Shown here one piece after another: positions 29,392 to 38,630 of a stretch of DNA of 64,000 nucleotides. The stretch lies in contig CABZDR010000002.1 of the NCBI GenBank assembly GCA_902524535.1, positions 1 through 64,000 of the forward strand. Direction: 5' to 3'. A program made the translations under genes and the position numbers. The stretch's first letter is position 1, and every line of letters starts with the position of its first letter. A model generated the notes under the pieces. It had not been told where the DNA came from. It did no database searches and was given only the letters and a program-made list of their open reading frames with translations. The DNA comes from an uncultured Pelagibacteraceae bacterium (GTDB taxonomy: Bacteria > Pseudomonadota > Alphaproteobacteria > Pelagibacterales > Pelagibacteraceae).

Positions 29392-29943
29392 TTAATTGTC
29401 TCCTTTTTTAATAAATGGAAAATTAAATTTCTCTAATAATGCAAAACTATGGTCAGAGTTTTTAGAGGAGATAACTATAGTAATGTCTAAACCTCTAACT
29501 TTATCAGCTCTATCAAAGCTTACTTCAGGAAAAATAATGTGCTCTTTAACTCCAAAAGTATAGTTACCAAATTTATCAAATCCTTTAGGTGACAAACCCC
29601 TAAAATCTTTTATTCTTGGTAAAGCTATATTTACCAATCGATCAATAAACTCATACATCTTATTTTTTCTTAAAGTAACCTTTAACCCTGCGTTTGTTCC
29701 TTTTCTAGTTTTAAAATTTGCAACAGATTTCTTAAATTTTGTAATAATTGGTTTTTGTCCAGTTATTTTTGCTAAATCTTCCTCACAAGATTTCAACAAT
29801 TTGCTGTCATTACCATCAAGACCTAAACCCATATTTAAAATAACTTTATCTATTTTAGGTCCCATATAATTATTTTTATAACCAAACTGTGCTTTAAGAG
29901 CTGGTTGAATTTCTTTAAAATAAATTTCTTTTAATCTAGGCAT
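29392..29943 (-). CDS. rplE: 50S ribosomal protein L5
   Basis: This 183-residue L5 binds 5S rRNA and touches the P-site tRNA. Conserved pieces are VILNMGLGLDGNDSKLL, GQKPIITKFKKSVANFKTR and the end region RGLDITIVISSKNSDHSFALL. It starts just after rplX. Confidence 0.97.
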   Translation of the reverse strand: MPRLKEIYFKEIQPALKAQFGYKNNYMGPKIDKVILNMGLGLDGNDSKLLKSCEEDLAKITGQKPIITKFKKSVANFKTRKGTNAGLKVTLRKNKMYEFIDRLVNIALPRIKDFRGLSPKGFDKFGNYTFGVKEHIIFPEVSFDRADKVRGLDITIVISSKNSDHSFALLEKFNFPFIKKGDN

Positions 29944-29945
29944 TT

Positions 29946-30191
29946 TTATTTTTTAACCTCTTTTTTATTTTTATTCTTTTCGTTTATCAATTTTAAATTT
30001 GACAAATGAATAAAGCTTTCTTTTGAAAAAATACCACCTTTTTTTTCTTTAGTAGTTTTTACATGTTTTTTTACCATGTTAATTTCTTTAACTTTTGCTC
30101 TATTTTTTTTTCTATCTAGTTCAATTACTTCACCCTCTTTTTTTTTATCTTTACCTGATAAAATTAGAACTTTTAAACCTTTTTTGATCAT
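29946..30191 (-). CDS. rplX: 50S ribosomal protein L24, short form
   Basis: The N-terminal KOW domain is clear ([39 protein letters not shown]). The protein is only 81 residues, against about 100-105 usual: the C-terminal half, normally ending in a zinc-ribbon-like or GVRV-type segment, is replaced by a short Lys/Asn-rich end. L24 starts large-subunit assembly. The start lies immediately after the rplN stop with no gap. Confidence 0.95.
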   Translation of the reverse strand: MIKKGLKVLILSGKDKKKEGEVIELDRKKNRAKVKEINMVKKHVKTTKEKKGGIFSKESFIHLSNLKLINEKNKNKKEVKK

Positions 30192-30560
30192 TTATAAAAC
30201 CTCCGGTGCCAAAGAAATTATTTTCATTTGACCTCTAGATCTTAACTCTCTGGTCACTGGACCAAAAATTCTTGTGCCAACTGGCTCACCTTTATCATCC
30301 ACTAAAACAGCAGCATTATTGTCAAATTTTACTTTAGAACCATCCTCTCTATGTATTCCTTTCTTCACTCTCACTACTACAGCTTTGTGGACAGAACCTT
30401 TTTTTACCTTTCCTTTTGGAATAGCCTCTTTAACAGCAATGACTATTGTATCGCCTATACTTGCATATCTTCTTTTAGAGCCCCCTAAAACTTTGATACA
30501 TTCTATTTTTTTTGCACCAGTATTGTCTGCTACCTGTAATTCTGTTTGGACTTGAATCAT
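30192..30560 (-). CDS. rplN: 50S ribosomal protein L14
   Basis: This is the standard 122-residue L14: [27 protein letters not shown] at the start and [28 protein letters not shown] at the end. It forms bridges to the small subunit. Its start overlaps the rpsQ stop. Confidence 0.98.
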   Translation of the reverse strand: MIQVQTELQVADNTGAKKIECIKVLGGSKRRYASIGDTIVIAVKEAIPKGKVKKGSVHKAVVVRVKKGIHREDGSKVKFDNNAAVLVDDKGEPVGTRIFGPVTRELRSRGQMKIISLAPEVL

Positions 30561-30796
30561 TATTTTATATTCTCCATAACTTCAAATTTTTTATTTTTAG
30601 AATAAGTTTTACTCTCAATTATTGAAACTTTATCACCATTTTTAAATTTGTTATTTTCATCATGGGCATTATATTTTTTTCTTACCTTAACAACTTTTTT
30701 TAAAACTGGATGTGAATATTTTCTTTCAACCATCACTGTTATGGTTTTGTTTGGTTTATCACTTACTACTATTCCTGTTAAAACTTTTTTAGGCAT
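30560..30796 (-). CDS. rpsQ: 30S ribosomal protein S17
   Basis: This 78-residue OB-fold S17 has the pattern [42 protein letters not shown]. It overlaps the last 8 bases of rpmC and the start of rplN, an example of the tight packing of this cluster. Confidence 0.97.
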   Translation of the reverse strand: MPKKVLTGIVVSDKPNKTITVMVERKYSHPVLKKVVKVRKKYNAHDENNKFKNGDKVSIIESKTYSKNKKFEVMENIK

Positions 30797-30980
30797 TTAT
30801 TTTTCCTTTTAAAATAGTTTTTAATCTTGCGATTGTCTTTTTTGTTTGTCCAATTTGTGCTGGATTAGTAACTTGTGAACTAGTTTTTTGAAATCTAAGA
30901 TTAAATAAATCTTTCTTATGCTTATCAATACTCTTTAATAATTCTGATTTTGTTAATTTCTTTATTTCTTGTTTTTTCAT
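30789..30980 (-). CDS. rpmC: 50S ribosomal protein L29
   Basis: This helical-hairpin protein at the tunnel exit has the pattern [32 protein letters not shown] then [12 protein letters not shown]. The track starts at a TTG (30989) inside rplP; the ATG at 30980 is one base after the rplP stop and gives 63 residues, the usual length. Confidence 0.95.
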   Translation of the reverse strand: MKKQEIKKLTKSELLKSIDKHKKDLFNLRFQKTSSQVTNPAQIGQTKKTIARLKTILKGKINA

Positions 30981-30981
30981 T

Positions 30982-31392
30982 TTAAGCAAACCTTTTTATT
31001 GTTTTTGTTTTAATTGGCAATTTTGCTGAGGCTTTATATAAAGCTTCTTTTGCTATTTGTTCGGAAACGCCATCAACTTCAAACAGGATTCTTCCAGGCT
31101 TCACTCTACAAGCATAAAATTCGGGACTTCCTTTACCTTTACCCATTCTAACCTCTATAGGTTTTTTTGACACGGGAATATTTGGAAATATTCTCGTCCA
31201 TACTCTTCCTTGTCTTTTCATATGTCTTGTTAATGCAACTCTGGCTGCTTCTATTTGTTTACCAGTCACTCTTTCTGGAGTTAGGGCTTTTAAAGCATAT
31301 GCTCCATAATTTATAAAATTAGCTCTAGAGGCATTACCATGTATCCTGCCTTTATGGGCTTTTCTCCATTTAGTTCTTACTGGTTGCAACAT
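30982..31392 (-). CDS. rplP: 50S ribosomal protein L16
   Basis: This 136-residue L16 begins [19 protein letters not shown] and contains [30 protein letters not shown] and [20 protein letters not shown]. It lies close to the A site and the 5S rRNA. Its start overlaps the rpsC stop (TAATG). Confidence 0.97.
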   Translation of the reverse strand: MLQPVRTKWRKAHKGRIHGNASRANFINYGAYALKALTPERVTGKQIEAARVALTRHMKRQGRVWTRIFPNIPVSKKPIEVRMGKGKGSPEFYACRVKPGRILFEVDGVSEQIAKEALYKASAKLPIKTKTIKRFA

Positions 31393-32072
31393 TATACTTT
31401 TACCTCTTTTGGAGTGTTTTTGTTTGTCTCTTGACTAAATTCTTTAGCAAAAACCTCACCTTTATATATCCAAACTTTAATACCTATAATTCCATATGTT
31501 GTTAATGCTTCTGCTTCAGCGTAATCAATATCAGCTCTTAATGTGTGAGATGGTATACTCCCATCTCTTAACCATTCCGTTCTTGCGATTTCATTTCCAC
31601 CCAATCTTCCACTAATCGATACTTTAATTCCCTTAGCACCTAATCTTAGACAGGATTGCATTGATCTTTTCATTGCTCTTCTATATGAAATTCTTTTGAC
31701 TAATTGTTGCGCAATATTTTCCGCAACTAAATATGCATTAGTCTCAGGTTTTTTAACTTCTTTAATATTTAACGTGACCTCATTACTTGTAAATTTTGAT
31801 AAGTTATTCTTTATTTTGTCTATATCACTACCTTTTTTACCAATTACAAATCCCGGTCGTGAAGTATAAATTGTAACATAACATTTATTAGACGTTCTCT
31901 CTATCATAACTTTGGAAACTCCAGAATTAATTACGTTTTTTTTTATGTATTCTCTAATTTTAAAATCTTCTATTAAATAATTGCCAAAATCTTTTTTCTT
32001 GGCATACCAAACTGAGTCCCAACCTCTGTTTACACCCAACCTAAAACCTACTGGATTAACTTTTTGACCCAT
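31392..32072 (-). CDS. rpsC: 30S ribosomal protein S3
   Basis: This 226-residue S3 has the start [20 protein letters not shown], the KH RNA-binding loop [16 protein letters not shown], and the C-terminal domain [29 protein letters not shown]. It forms part of the mRNA entry channel. Its first 17 bases overlap the end of rplV. Confidence 0.97.
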   Translation of the reverse strand: MGQKVNPVGFRLGVNRGWDSVWYAKKKDFGNYLIEDFKIREYIKKNVINSGVSKVMIERTSNKCYVTIYTSRPGFVIGKKGSDIDKIKNNLSKFTSNEVTLNIKEVKKPETNAYLVAENIAQQLVKRISYRRAMKRSMQSCLRLGAKGIKVSISGRLGGNEIARTEWLRDGSIPSHTLRADIDYAEAEALTTYGIIGIKVWIYKGEVFAKEFSQETNKNTPKEVKV

Positions 32073-32454
32073 GACTCTCCATTTTTTTTGCCTCCGATAA
32101 AATTATTGTAACACTCGAATAAGGTTTTAATATTGGTGCAGCTCTACCTTTTGCTCTAGGTCTAAATCTTTTCATTGTAATTTTTTTTCCACAATATGCC
32201 TCTTTAACTATTAATTTATCGATATCATATTGAAAGTTATTTTCTGCGTTGGCCACTGCAGAGTCGATAGTTTTTTTGATATCTTTTGTTATTCTTTTCT
32301 CAGAAAATTCTAAACTTCTTCTTGCAACTTCAACTTTTTTTCCAACAATATCTTTTAGGATTGGATTAAGTTTTCTTACACTAGATCTAATATTATTATT
32401 AATAGACCTCACAATTTTTTCTTTATTTTTATTAATTTTTTTCTTCTTACTCAT
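32056..32454 (-). CDS. rplV: 50S ribosomal protein L22 with N-terminal extension
   Basis: The core matches L22: [29 protein letters not shown] at the start, the tunnel hairpin region [35 protein letters not shown] at the end. About 18 Lys/Asn-rich residues precede the core, giving 132 residues against about 110 usual. No alternative ATG removes the extension cleanly. Confidence 0.95.
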   Translation of the reverse strand: MSKKKKINKNKEKIVRSINNNIRSSVRKLNPILKDIVGKKVEVARRSLEFSEKRITKDIKKTIDSAVANAENNFQYDIDKLIVKEAYCGKKITMKRFRPRAKGRAAPILKPYSSVTIILSEAKKMESHGSKS

Positions 32455-32456
32455 AA

Positions 32457-32756
32457 TTATTTTTTATCACCCTCCTCTGCTGGTTTCGCTTTTTTATCAG
32501 CTGGTGTATGACCAAAAAAACTTCTAGTAGGTGAAAACTCACCTAATTTATGTCCAACCATATCCTCTGAGACAGTAATAGGAATAAATTTTTTACCATT
32601 ATAAATTAAGAAACTTACACCTACAAAATCTGGTATAATTGTAGATTTTCTAGACCATGTTTTAATAGGAATTTTTTTTGGATCTGTTTTGTACTTATCC
32701 ACTTTTTTCATAAGACTTTCTTCTACAAACGGACCTTTCCAAACTGCTCTTGCCAT
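32457..32756 (-). CDS. rpsS: 30S ribosomal protein S19
   Basis: This 99-residue S19 has [50 protein letters not shown] and the end [21 protein letters not shown]. It sits in the head of the small subunit next to S13. It shares its start and stop junction with rplB (TAATG). Confidence 0.97.
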   Translation of the reverse strand: MARAVWKGPFVEESLMKKVDKYKTDPKKIPIKTWSRKSTIIPDFVGVSFLIYNGKKFIPITVSEDMVGHKLGEFSPTRSFFGHTPADKKAKPAEEGDKK

Positions 32757-33595
32757 TACTTGCTATCCTTCCTTTTATTTCTTCTTTGAACAATAAATTT
32801 ATCTGTTCTTTTATTATCTCGAGTTTTTAAACCTTTTGCAGATTGGCCTGTTGGTGAAACCGGATGTCTACCTCCAGCGGACTTACCTTCTCCACCACCG
32901 TGTGGGTGATCAACTGGATTTTTTACAACTCCTCTAGTATGAGGTTTTCTTCCTAACCATCTTGATCTTCCAGCTTTTCCAATTTTGATATTTTTTTGAT
33001 CTGGATTACTCAAAACTCCAATTGTGGCCAGAGATCTTGAATCAATTTTTCTTACTTCTCCAGAAGCTAATTTAATCAAACTATAATTCCCATCTAATCC
33101 ACTTATTGTTACTGAAGTACCAGCTGACCTCGCTATTTTTCCACCTGCTCCTGGTTGAATTTCAACATTGTGAATATCAATACCAACTGGAATATCCTGT
33201 AATGGCATACAGTTACCTATTTTAATTTCTTTTTTTGTACCATTTTCAATTTTATCACCAACTTTAATTTTTTGAGGTGCTAAATAATAGGCATGAGAAT
33301 TATCTTCAAATTTTACTAACATAATGTAACATGATCTATTTGGGTCGTATTCTATTCTCTCAACCGACGCAGGCATATCGAATTTCTTTCTGTAAAAATC
33401 TACGTGTCTGTACATTTTTTTATGACCTCCAGATCTATTTATAGAGGTAATATGACCATTGTTATTTCTACCTTTCATAGCATTTTTTTTAGAAACTAAA
33501 GATTTAAATGGCTTACCTTTCCAAAGACCGGCTCTATCAACTAAAATTGTTCCTCTAGTGGATTTTGTGTAAGGTTTGAAAGTCTTTAATGCCAT
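32756..33595 (-). CDS. rplB: 50S ribosomal protein L2
   Basis: This 279-residue L2 is needed for peptidyl transferase assembly. It has [38 protein letters not shown] and the conserved C-terminal block [23 protein letters not shown], including the histidine near the catalytic centre. Confidence 0.98.
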   Translation of the reverse strand: MALKTFKPYTKSTRGTILVDRAGLWKGKPFKSLVSKKNAMKGRNNNGHITSINRSGGHKKMYRHVDFYRKKFDMPASVERIEYDPNRSCYIMLVKFEDNSHAYYLAPQKIKVGDKIENGTKKEIKIGNCMPLQDIPVGIDIHNVEIQPGAGGKIARSAGTSVTISGLDGNYSLIKLASGEVRKIDSRSLATIGVLSNPDQKNIKIGKAGRSRWLGRKPHTRGVVKNPVDHPHGGGEGKSAGGRHPVSPTGQSAKGLKTRDNKRTDKFIVQRRNKRKDSK

Positions 33596-33596
33596 A

Positions 33597-33890
33597 TTAA
33601 ACTCCAGTTGTAAGATCTATACTTTGACCTTTTTTAAGTGTCACAATTGCTTTTTTAAATCCAGAAACTTTTACTTTTCTGCCTCTAGTTAATTTAATTC
33701 TGTTCTTTTTATTAATCATATTAATTTTTGTTACATTTACTTTAAATATTTTTTCTATATTAGTTTTTAAATTTTTTTTATTCGCATCAACTGGTACTCT
33801 AAAGACAATTTTATTTTGCTCTGAGAGATTAGTGGATTTTTCAGTCACTAATGGAGACAAAATTTTATCAAATAAATGTATTTTATTCAT
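33597..33890 (-). CDS. rplW: 50S ribosomal protein L23
   Basis: L23 is the docking site for trigger factor and SRP at the tunnel exit. It has ILSPLVTEKSTNLSEQNKIVFRV and the end KAIVTLKKGQSIDL. The track begins at a TTG (33911) inside rplD; the ATG at 33890, preceded by AAAGAGG, gives 97 residues and the normal N-terminus MNKIHLFDKIL. Confidence 0.95.
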   Translation of the reverse strand: MNKIHLFDKILSPLVTEKSTNLSEQNKIVFRVPVDANKKNLKTNIEKIFKVNVTKINMINKKNRIKLTRGRKVKVSGFKKAIVTLKKGQSIDLTTGV

Positions 33891-33891
33891 T

Positions 33892-34515
33892 TTAAGAATA
33901 CCTCTTTTCAAGTTCTTTTATTGAACTTTCTGTAAAAATAACTTTTTTAAATTTAACCAAATCATATGCACTGAAATGATTAATATCGGTAACTTTAATA
34001 TTAGGAATATTTCTTACTGATTTTTCAATTTTTTCTTTTGAGTTTTTATCCAAAATTATTAAAGAATGATTTATTTCAAATTTTTTAAAAATTAAAAACA
34101 TTTCTTTTGTTTTTTTTATTTCAGAATTAAAATCGCTAAATATTAATAAATTTTTATTTTTAACTTTTTCCGAAATTAAAGAAGCAATGCTTTGTTTTTT
34201 TTCACTTTTGTTAAGTTTTCTTGTTTTGTACGCCAACTCTCCTTTTGGTCCATGCGCTATACCACCACCAACAAAAATTGGGGCTTTTTTACTTGCGTGT
34301 CGAGCATTACCAGTTCCTTTTTGAGCATAGATTTTTGATGTTGGACCCGAAACTTCATTTTGTTGCTTGGTTTTAGCGTGACGTTTTTTATAATTAGCAT
34401 TAGTTTTGTATAGAACTGCACTAACTAATTTCTTATTTATCTTCGCAGATAAGATCTTATCTGTAATTTCAATAGATCCCTTTTTTCCATCTAATTTTAA
34501 TGTTTCAACTTTCAT
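33892..34515 (-). CDS. rplD: 50S ribosomal protein L4
   Basis: This 207-residue L4 has a loop that lines the exit tunnel (GPTSKIYAQKGTGNARHASKKAPIFVGGGIAHGPK). In enteric bacteria L4 also regulates its own S10 operon; no S10 leader structure could be judged here because fusA lies directly upstream. The start overlaps the rplC stop. Confidence 0.97.
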   Translation of the reverse strand: MKVETLKLDGKKGSIEITDKILSAKINKKLVSAVLYKTNANYKKRHAKTKQQNEVSGPTSKIYAQKGTGNARHASKKAPIFVGGGIAHGPKGELAYKTRKLNKSEKKQSIASLISEKVKNKNLLIFSDFNSEIKKTKEMFLIFKKFEINHSLIILDKNSKEKIEKSVRNIPNIKVTDINHFSAYDLVKFKKVIFTESSIKELEKRYS

Positions 34516-35225
34516 TATTTCTTCTTTTTATCTGGTGTTTTTTTTGCTTTTTCAGCTAAATCTATTTTCTCTAAAATTGTTAATTTATTTATATTTTTTA
34601 CAGATTTTTTCACAAAAACTTCAGAATTTTTAGAACCTGGTATTGAACCTTTCAAATACAAAAGGGCATTGTCTAAATCTGTTTTAATAATCTCAATGTT
34701 TTGCATAGTTCGAATTTTATCACCCATATGGCCAGCCATTTTTTTTCCTTTAAAAACTTTACCAGGATCTTGTCTTTGACCAGTTGAACCGTGAGATCTA
34801 TGAGAAATTGAAACACCATGAGATGCTCTCAAACCACCAAAATTATGCCTTTTCATCGCTCCAGCAAAACCCTTTCCTATAGTTTTTGATTTAGTATCAA
34901 CAAATTTAACATCTTTAAAAATTTCAAGTCCAAATTCGTTTCCTTCCTTGTAATTTTCAATATTTGAGACCCTATATTCCTTTAGCTTCCTTTTTGCCTC
35001 AGTATTCTTTTTTGCAAAATAACCTTTCATAGACTTTGTAATTTTTGAATTTTTTATTTTTCCATATCCAAGTTGAACAGCTCTGTAGCCTCTTTTTTCA
35101 ACATCAATAATTTGTATAACTCTTGCTTTTTCCATTTTCAGCACTGTAACAGGTACAAGTTGTCCAGTTTTATAAAATTCTCTGGTCATACCAATTTTTT
35201 TTCCTATTAAAGCTATTTCGCTCAT
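34515..35225 (-). CDS. rplC: 50S ribosomal protein L3
   Basis: This 236-residue L3 has IGKKIGMTREF at the start and the conserved HNFGGLRASHGVSISHRSHGSTGQRQDPGKVFKGKKMAGHMG block whose loop reaches the peptidyl transferase centre. A Lys-rich tail of about 25 residues (AEKAKKTPDKKKK) extends the usual C-terminus. Confidence 0.97.
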   Translation of the reverse strand: MSEIALIGKKIGMTREFYKTGQLVPVTVLKMEKARVIQIIDVEKRGYRAVQLGYGKIKNSKITKSMKGYFAKKNTEAKRKLKEYRVSNIENYKEGNEFGLEIFKDVKFVDTKSKTIGKGFAGAMKRHNFGGLRASHGVSISHRSHGSTGQRQDPGKVFKGKKMAGHMGDKIRTMQNIEIIKTDLDNALLYLKGSIPGSKNSEVFVKKSVKNINKLTILEKIDLAEKAKKTPDKKKK

Positions 35226-35227
35226 AT

Positions 35228-35536
35228 CTAAATTTTTATCTCCACATCTACACCCGACGCTAAATCTAGTTTCATTAGAGCCTCAACAGTTTGAGGGGTT
35301 GGTTCTATAATATCTATTAACCTTTTATGAGTTCTCGATTCAAATTGTTCTCTACTCTTTTTATCTATATGAGGCGATCTTAATACTGTATACCTTTCGA
35401 TCCTTGTGGGTAAAGGTATGGGTCCTTTTATTGTAGCTCCTGTTCTTTTTACAGTATTTACAATTTCCTCAGTAGATGCATCCAAAATTTTGTTATCGTA
35501 GGCCCTAAGTTTGATTCTAATATTTTGTTTTTCCAT
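35228..35536 (-). CDS. rpsJ: 30S ribosomal protein S10
   Basis: This 102-residue S10 (NusE) acts in the ribosome and in transcription antitermination. It has [40 protein letters not shown] and [24 protein letters not shown]. It follows fusA by 2 bases with no tuf gene between them, unlike the classical str operon. Confidence 0.98.
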   Translation of the reverse strand: MEKQNIRIKLRAYDNKILDASTEEIVNTVKRTGATIKGPIPLPTRIERYTVLRSPHIDKKSREQFESRTHKRLIDIIEPTPQTVEALMKLDLASGVDVEIKI

Positions 35537-35538
35537 TT

Positions 35539-37617
35539 TTATCCTGCGATTTTTTTTGTTACTTCATCCTGTACATTCTGCGGTACTTTTGAATAATGAT
35601 CAAAGAACATAGAATACTGAGCTCTTCCTTGAGACATTGACCTTAAATTGTTAATATATCCAAACATATTTGCTAAAGGAACCATTGCTGTAATTACAGT
35701 CGCATTACCCCTTTGCTCTTGTGTATTGATTTGACCTCTTCTACTATTTAGATCTCCAATTACGTCACCCATATAATCCTCTGGTGTTACAACTTCAACT
35801 CTCATAACAGGTTCTAATAATTTTAGATTACCTTTTGTACATGCTTCTTTAAAACAAGCTCTGCTTGCCAATTCAAAAGCTAAGACACTAGAGTCAACAT
35901 CATGATGGAGTCCGTCTAATATTGTAACTTTATAATCAATCATTGGAAATCCTGCTAAGATCCCTCCATCAGAAACAGTTTCAATTCCTTTTTCAACACC
36001 AGGAATAAATTCTTTTGGTATTGCTCCACCTTTAATCTTACTTTCAACCAATCTGCCTGAGCCAGGCTCTTGAGGTTCGACTAAAAGCTTGACTTTAGCA
36101 AATTGTCCAGCACCTCCACTTTGTTTTTTATGTGTGTATTCTACCTCTGAAGCGTTTTCCAGTGTTTCTCTGTAAGCTACTTGTGGCGCACCTACATTTG
36201 CCTCTACTTTGAATTCTCTTTTCATTCTATCAACAATAATATCTAAATGAAGTTCTCCCATACCCTTTATGATTGTTTGTCCAGACTCCTCATCAGATGT
36301 TACTCTAAATGATGGATCTTCTTTAGCTAATCTACCCAATGCTTCTCCCATTTTTTCTTGGTCTGCTTTTGTCTTAGGTTCTACTGCTATTTCTATTACG
36401 GGATCTGGAAATTCCATTGGTTCAAGTAAAACAGCCTTGTCTTTCTCGCATAATGTATGCCCTGTAATCGTATTTTTTAAACCTGCTAATGCTACAATAT
36501 CACCTGAATTTGCCTCTTTAATATCTTCTCTTGAATTTGCATGCATTAACAACATTCTTCCAACTCTCTCCTCTTTTTCTTTAGAGGAATTGTAAACAGC
36601 TGTTCCTGTCTTAATTGTACCTGAATATATTCTAATAAATGTTAAAGAACCCACAAAAGGATCGTTTGCCACCTTAAAAGCTAAAGCAGAAAATGGTGCA
36701 TTATCATCAAACTTCATTTCTAATTCTTCCTCACCACCTAGCTTTGTTCCTTTAATTGAGCCAATATCTACTGGGCTTGGTAGATAATTCACAACTGCAT
36801 CTAATAACGGCTGCACTCCTTTATTTTTAAAAGCTGATCCTGTTAAAACTGGAACGAAACTAAAGTTTAAAGTGCCTTTTCTTATACACTTAATTAAATC
36901 CTCTTCTTTTATTTCGTCACCATTTAAATATGCTTCCATTAATTTTTCATCTTGTTCGACTGCTAACTCAACTAATTCAGTTCTATATTTTTGAGTAATT
37001 TCTTTTAAATCTTCTGGGATTTCTTTATATTCCCATTCAGCTCCTAAAGCTTCATTTTTCCAAACTTGCGCTTTCATTTTAACTAAATCTACAACTCCTG
37101 ACAGTGAAGCCTCAATTCCAATTGGAACTTGTAAAACTAATGGATTGGCGCCTAATCTATCTCTAATCATATCTACACATCTAAAGAAATCGGCCCCAGT
37201 TCTATCTAATTTGTTTACGAAGCAAATTCTTGGTACTTTATATTTATCAGCTTGTCTCCATACTGTTTCCGATTGCGGTTCAACACCCGCTACGCCATCA
37301 AAAACAGCTATAGCTCCATCTAAAACTTTTAAAGATCGTTCAACTTCGATTGTAAAATCTACGTGACCAGGTGTATCTATTATATTTATCCTGTGATCTT
37401 GCCAAAAACATGTTGTTGCAGCTGATGTAATAGTAATTCCTCTCTCTTGCTCCTGCTCCATCCAATCCATAGTTGCAGCACCATCATGAACTTCGCCTAT
37501 TTTATGGCTTTTACCTGTATAATATAGAACTCTCTCAGTAGTGGTTGTTTTACCAGCATCTATGTGTGCCATGATACCAATATTTCTATATTTATCTAAA
37601 GTATGTGTTCTAGCCAT
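35539..37617 (-). CDS. fusA: Elongation factor G
   Basis: This is the translocation GTPase, 692 residues. G-domain motifs are [18 protein letters not shown], the switch I region [27 protein letters not shown] and [10 protein letters not shown]. Domains II-V follow, ending in [23 protein letters not shown]. It lies between rpsG (6 bases) and rpsJ. Confidence 0.98.
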   Translation of the reverse strand: MARTHTLDKYRNIGIMAHIDAGKTTTTERVLYYTGKSHKIGEVHDGAATMDWMEQEQERGITITSAATTCFWQDHRINIIDTPGHVDFTIEVERSLKVLDGAIAVFDGVAGVEPQSETVWRQADKYKVPRICFVNKLDRTGADFFRCVDMIRDRLGANPLVLQVPIGIEASLSGVVDLVKMKAQVWKNEALGAEWEYKEIPEDLKEITQKYRTELVELAVEQDEKLMEAYLNGDEIKEEDLIKCIRKGTLNFSFVPVLTGSAFKNKGVQPLLDAVVNYLPSPVDIGSIKGTKLGGEEELEMKFDDNAPFSALAFKVANDPFVGSLTFIRIYSGTIKTGTAVYNSSKEKEERVGRMLLMHANSREDIKEANSGDIVALAGLKNTITGHTLCEKDKAVLLEPMEFPDPVIEIAVEPKTKADQEKMGEALGRLAKEDPSFRVTSDEESGQTIIKGMGELHLDIIVDRMKREFKVEANVGAPQVAYRETLENASEVEYTHKKQSGGAGQFAKVKLLVEPQEPGSGRLVESKIKGGAIPKEFIPGVEKGIETVSDGGILAGFPMIDYKVTILDGLHHDVDSSVLAFELASRACFKEACTKGNLKLLEPVMRVEVVTPEDYMGDVIGDLNSRRGQINTQEQRGNATVITAMVPLANMFGYINNLRSMSQGRAQYSMFFDHYSKVPQNVQDEVTKKIAG

Positions 37618-37623
37618 AATTTT

Positions 37624-38094
37624 TTACCATCTAAAATGTGCAAAAGCTTTATTAGACTCTGCCATTTTATGCACATCTTCTCTTTTTTTTACTGCAGAGC
37701 CTTTTTTTTCATATGCATCATAAAGCTCGTTAAAAATTTTATCGGACATGTGTTTGTCTTTTCTTTTTCTTGCAGAGTCCACTAGCCATCTAATTGCTAA
37801 CGCTTGAGCTCTTTTACTCTTTACTTCTACTGGTACCTGATAAGTTGCACCACCGACTCTTCTAGATCTTACCTCAACTGTTGGTTTTATATTATTTATT
37901 GCCTCGTTAAATATATTTATAGGCTCATCTTTTGTTTTAGTTTTAATCTTATCAATTGCATCATATACAATTTTTTCAGCAATACCTCTTTTACCATCAT
38001 ACATTATGTTATTTATTAATTTTGGAATAATTGTTGATTTAAACTTAGGATCAGGAACAATATTTTTTTTAGGTTGAGTTTTTTTTCTAGACAT
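37624..38094 (-). CDS. rpsG: 30S ribosomal protein S7
   Basis: This 156-residue S7 nucleates assembly of the 16S 3' domain. It has KFKSTIIPKLINNIMYDGKRGIAEKIVY, VEVRSRRVGGATYQVPVEV and the C-terminal VHKMAESNKAFAHFRW. It follows rpsL by 2 bases. Confidence 0.98.
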   Translation of the reverse strand: MSRKKTQPKKNIVPDPKFKSTIIPKLINNIMYDGKRGIAEKIVYDAIDKIKTKTKDEPINIFNEAINNIKPTVEVRSRRVGGATYQVPVEVKSKRAQALAIRWLVDSARKRKDKHMSDKIFNELYDAYEKKGSAVKKREDVHKMAESNKAFAHFRW

Positions 38095-38096
38095 TT

Positions 38097-38468
38097 TTAT
38101 TTACCTTTTTTTGTTCCGTAAAGAGATCTTCTTTTTTTTCTATTAGCAACTCCTTGAGTGTCTAAGTTACCCCTTAAGATATGGTATCTAACTCCAGGTA
38201 AATCTTTTACTCGACCACCTCTTATTAGTACGACTGAGTGCTCTTGTAAATTATGACCTTCTCCAGGAATATAAGCAGTAACTTCAAAACCATTGGATAA
38301 TCGCACTCGCGCAACTTTTCTTAAAGCTGAGTTAGGTTTTTTTGGTGTAGTTGTATAAACTTTCACACAAACACCTCTTTTTAAAGGTTGTTTTTGAAGA
38401 GCTGGAACTTTATTCCTATTTATTTGCTTAACTCTTTTTTTTCTTAACAATTGATTAATTGTTGGCAT
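38097..38468 (-). CDS. rpsL: 30S ribosomal protein S12
   Basis: This 123-residue S12 of the decoding centre has [38 protein letters not shown] and [18 protein letters not shown]. The two lysines where streptomycin-resistance changes usually occur are unmodified. It is the first gene after the 162-base gap downstream of rpoC, so a promoter for the str part of the cluster probably lies there. Confidence 0.98.
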   Translation of the reverse strand: MPTINQLLRKKRVKQINRNKVPALQKQPLKRGVCVKVYTTTPKKPNSALRKVARVRLSNGFEVTAYIPGEGHNLQEHSVVLIRGGRVKDLPGVRYHILRGNLDTQGVANRKKRRSLYGTKKGK

Positions 38469-38630
38469 AATTAATTTTCTATTTATTTAAAATTTTTGAA
38501 TGAAATAACTGACAGGTTATTTGTGGCAGCGTTTAGTACAAAAAAGCACTACATTCCAACCAAAAACATCGCCAAATTACTTATTAATAAGTTTTTGTCA
38601 AACTAAAACTACTAATTTTAGCTGTTTTTT
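38469..38630 (-). promoter_or_regulatory. rpoC-rpsL intergenic region with -35-like element, palindrome and weak hairpin
   Basis: This is the largest gap in the ribosomal cluster. Reading along the genes, a hairpin CTAAAA/TTTTAG with a 7-base loop (38603-38621) follows rpoC but has only three Ts after it, so it is a weak terminator candidate. It runs into TTGACA (38596-38601), a perfect -35 hexamer, and then a perfect 14-base palindrome ACTTATTAATAAGT (38579-38592). No convincing -10 lies at 16-18 bases. A promoter for rpsL-rpsG-fusA is likely but not pinned down. Confidence 0.35.

Noticed and set aside
36269-36595. 108-aa ORF opposite fusA, and similar ORFs opposite rpoB, rpoC and ribosomal genes
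   Set aside because: These are long antisense frames created by the codon bias of the real genes; none has a recognisable motif or a conserved position.
38603-38621. rpoC downstream hairpin as a strong terminator
   Set aside because: The stem is 6 A/T-rich pairs and only three Ts follow on the transcribed strand; the long T-run lies on the other strand.
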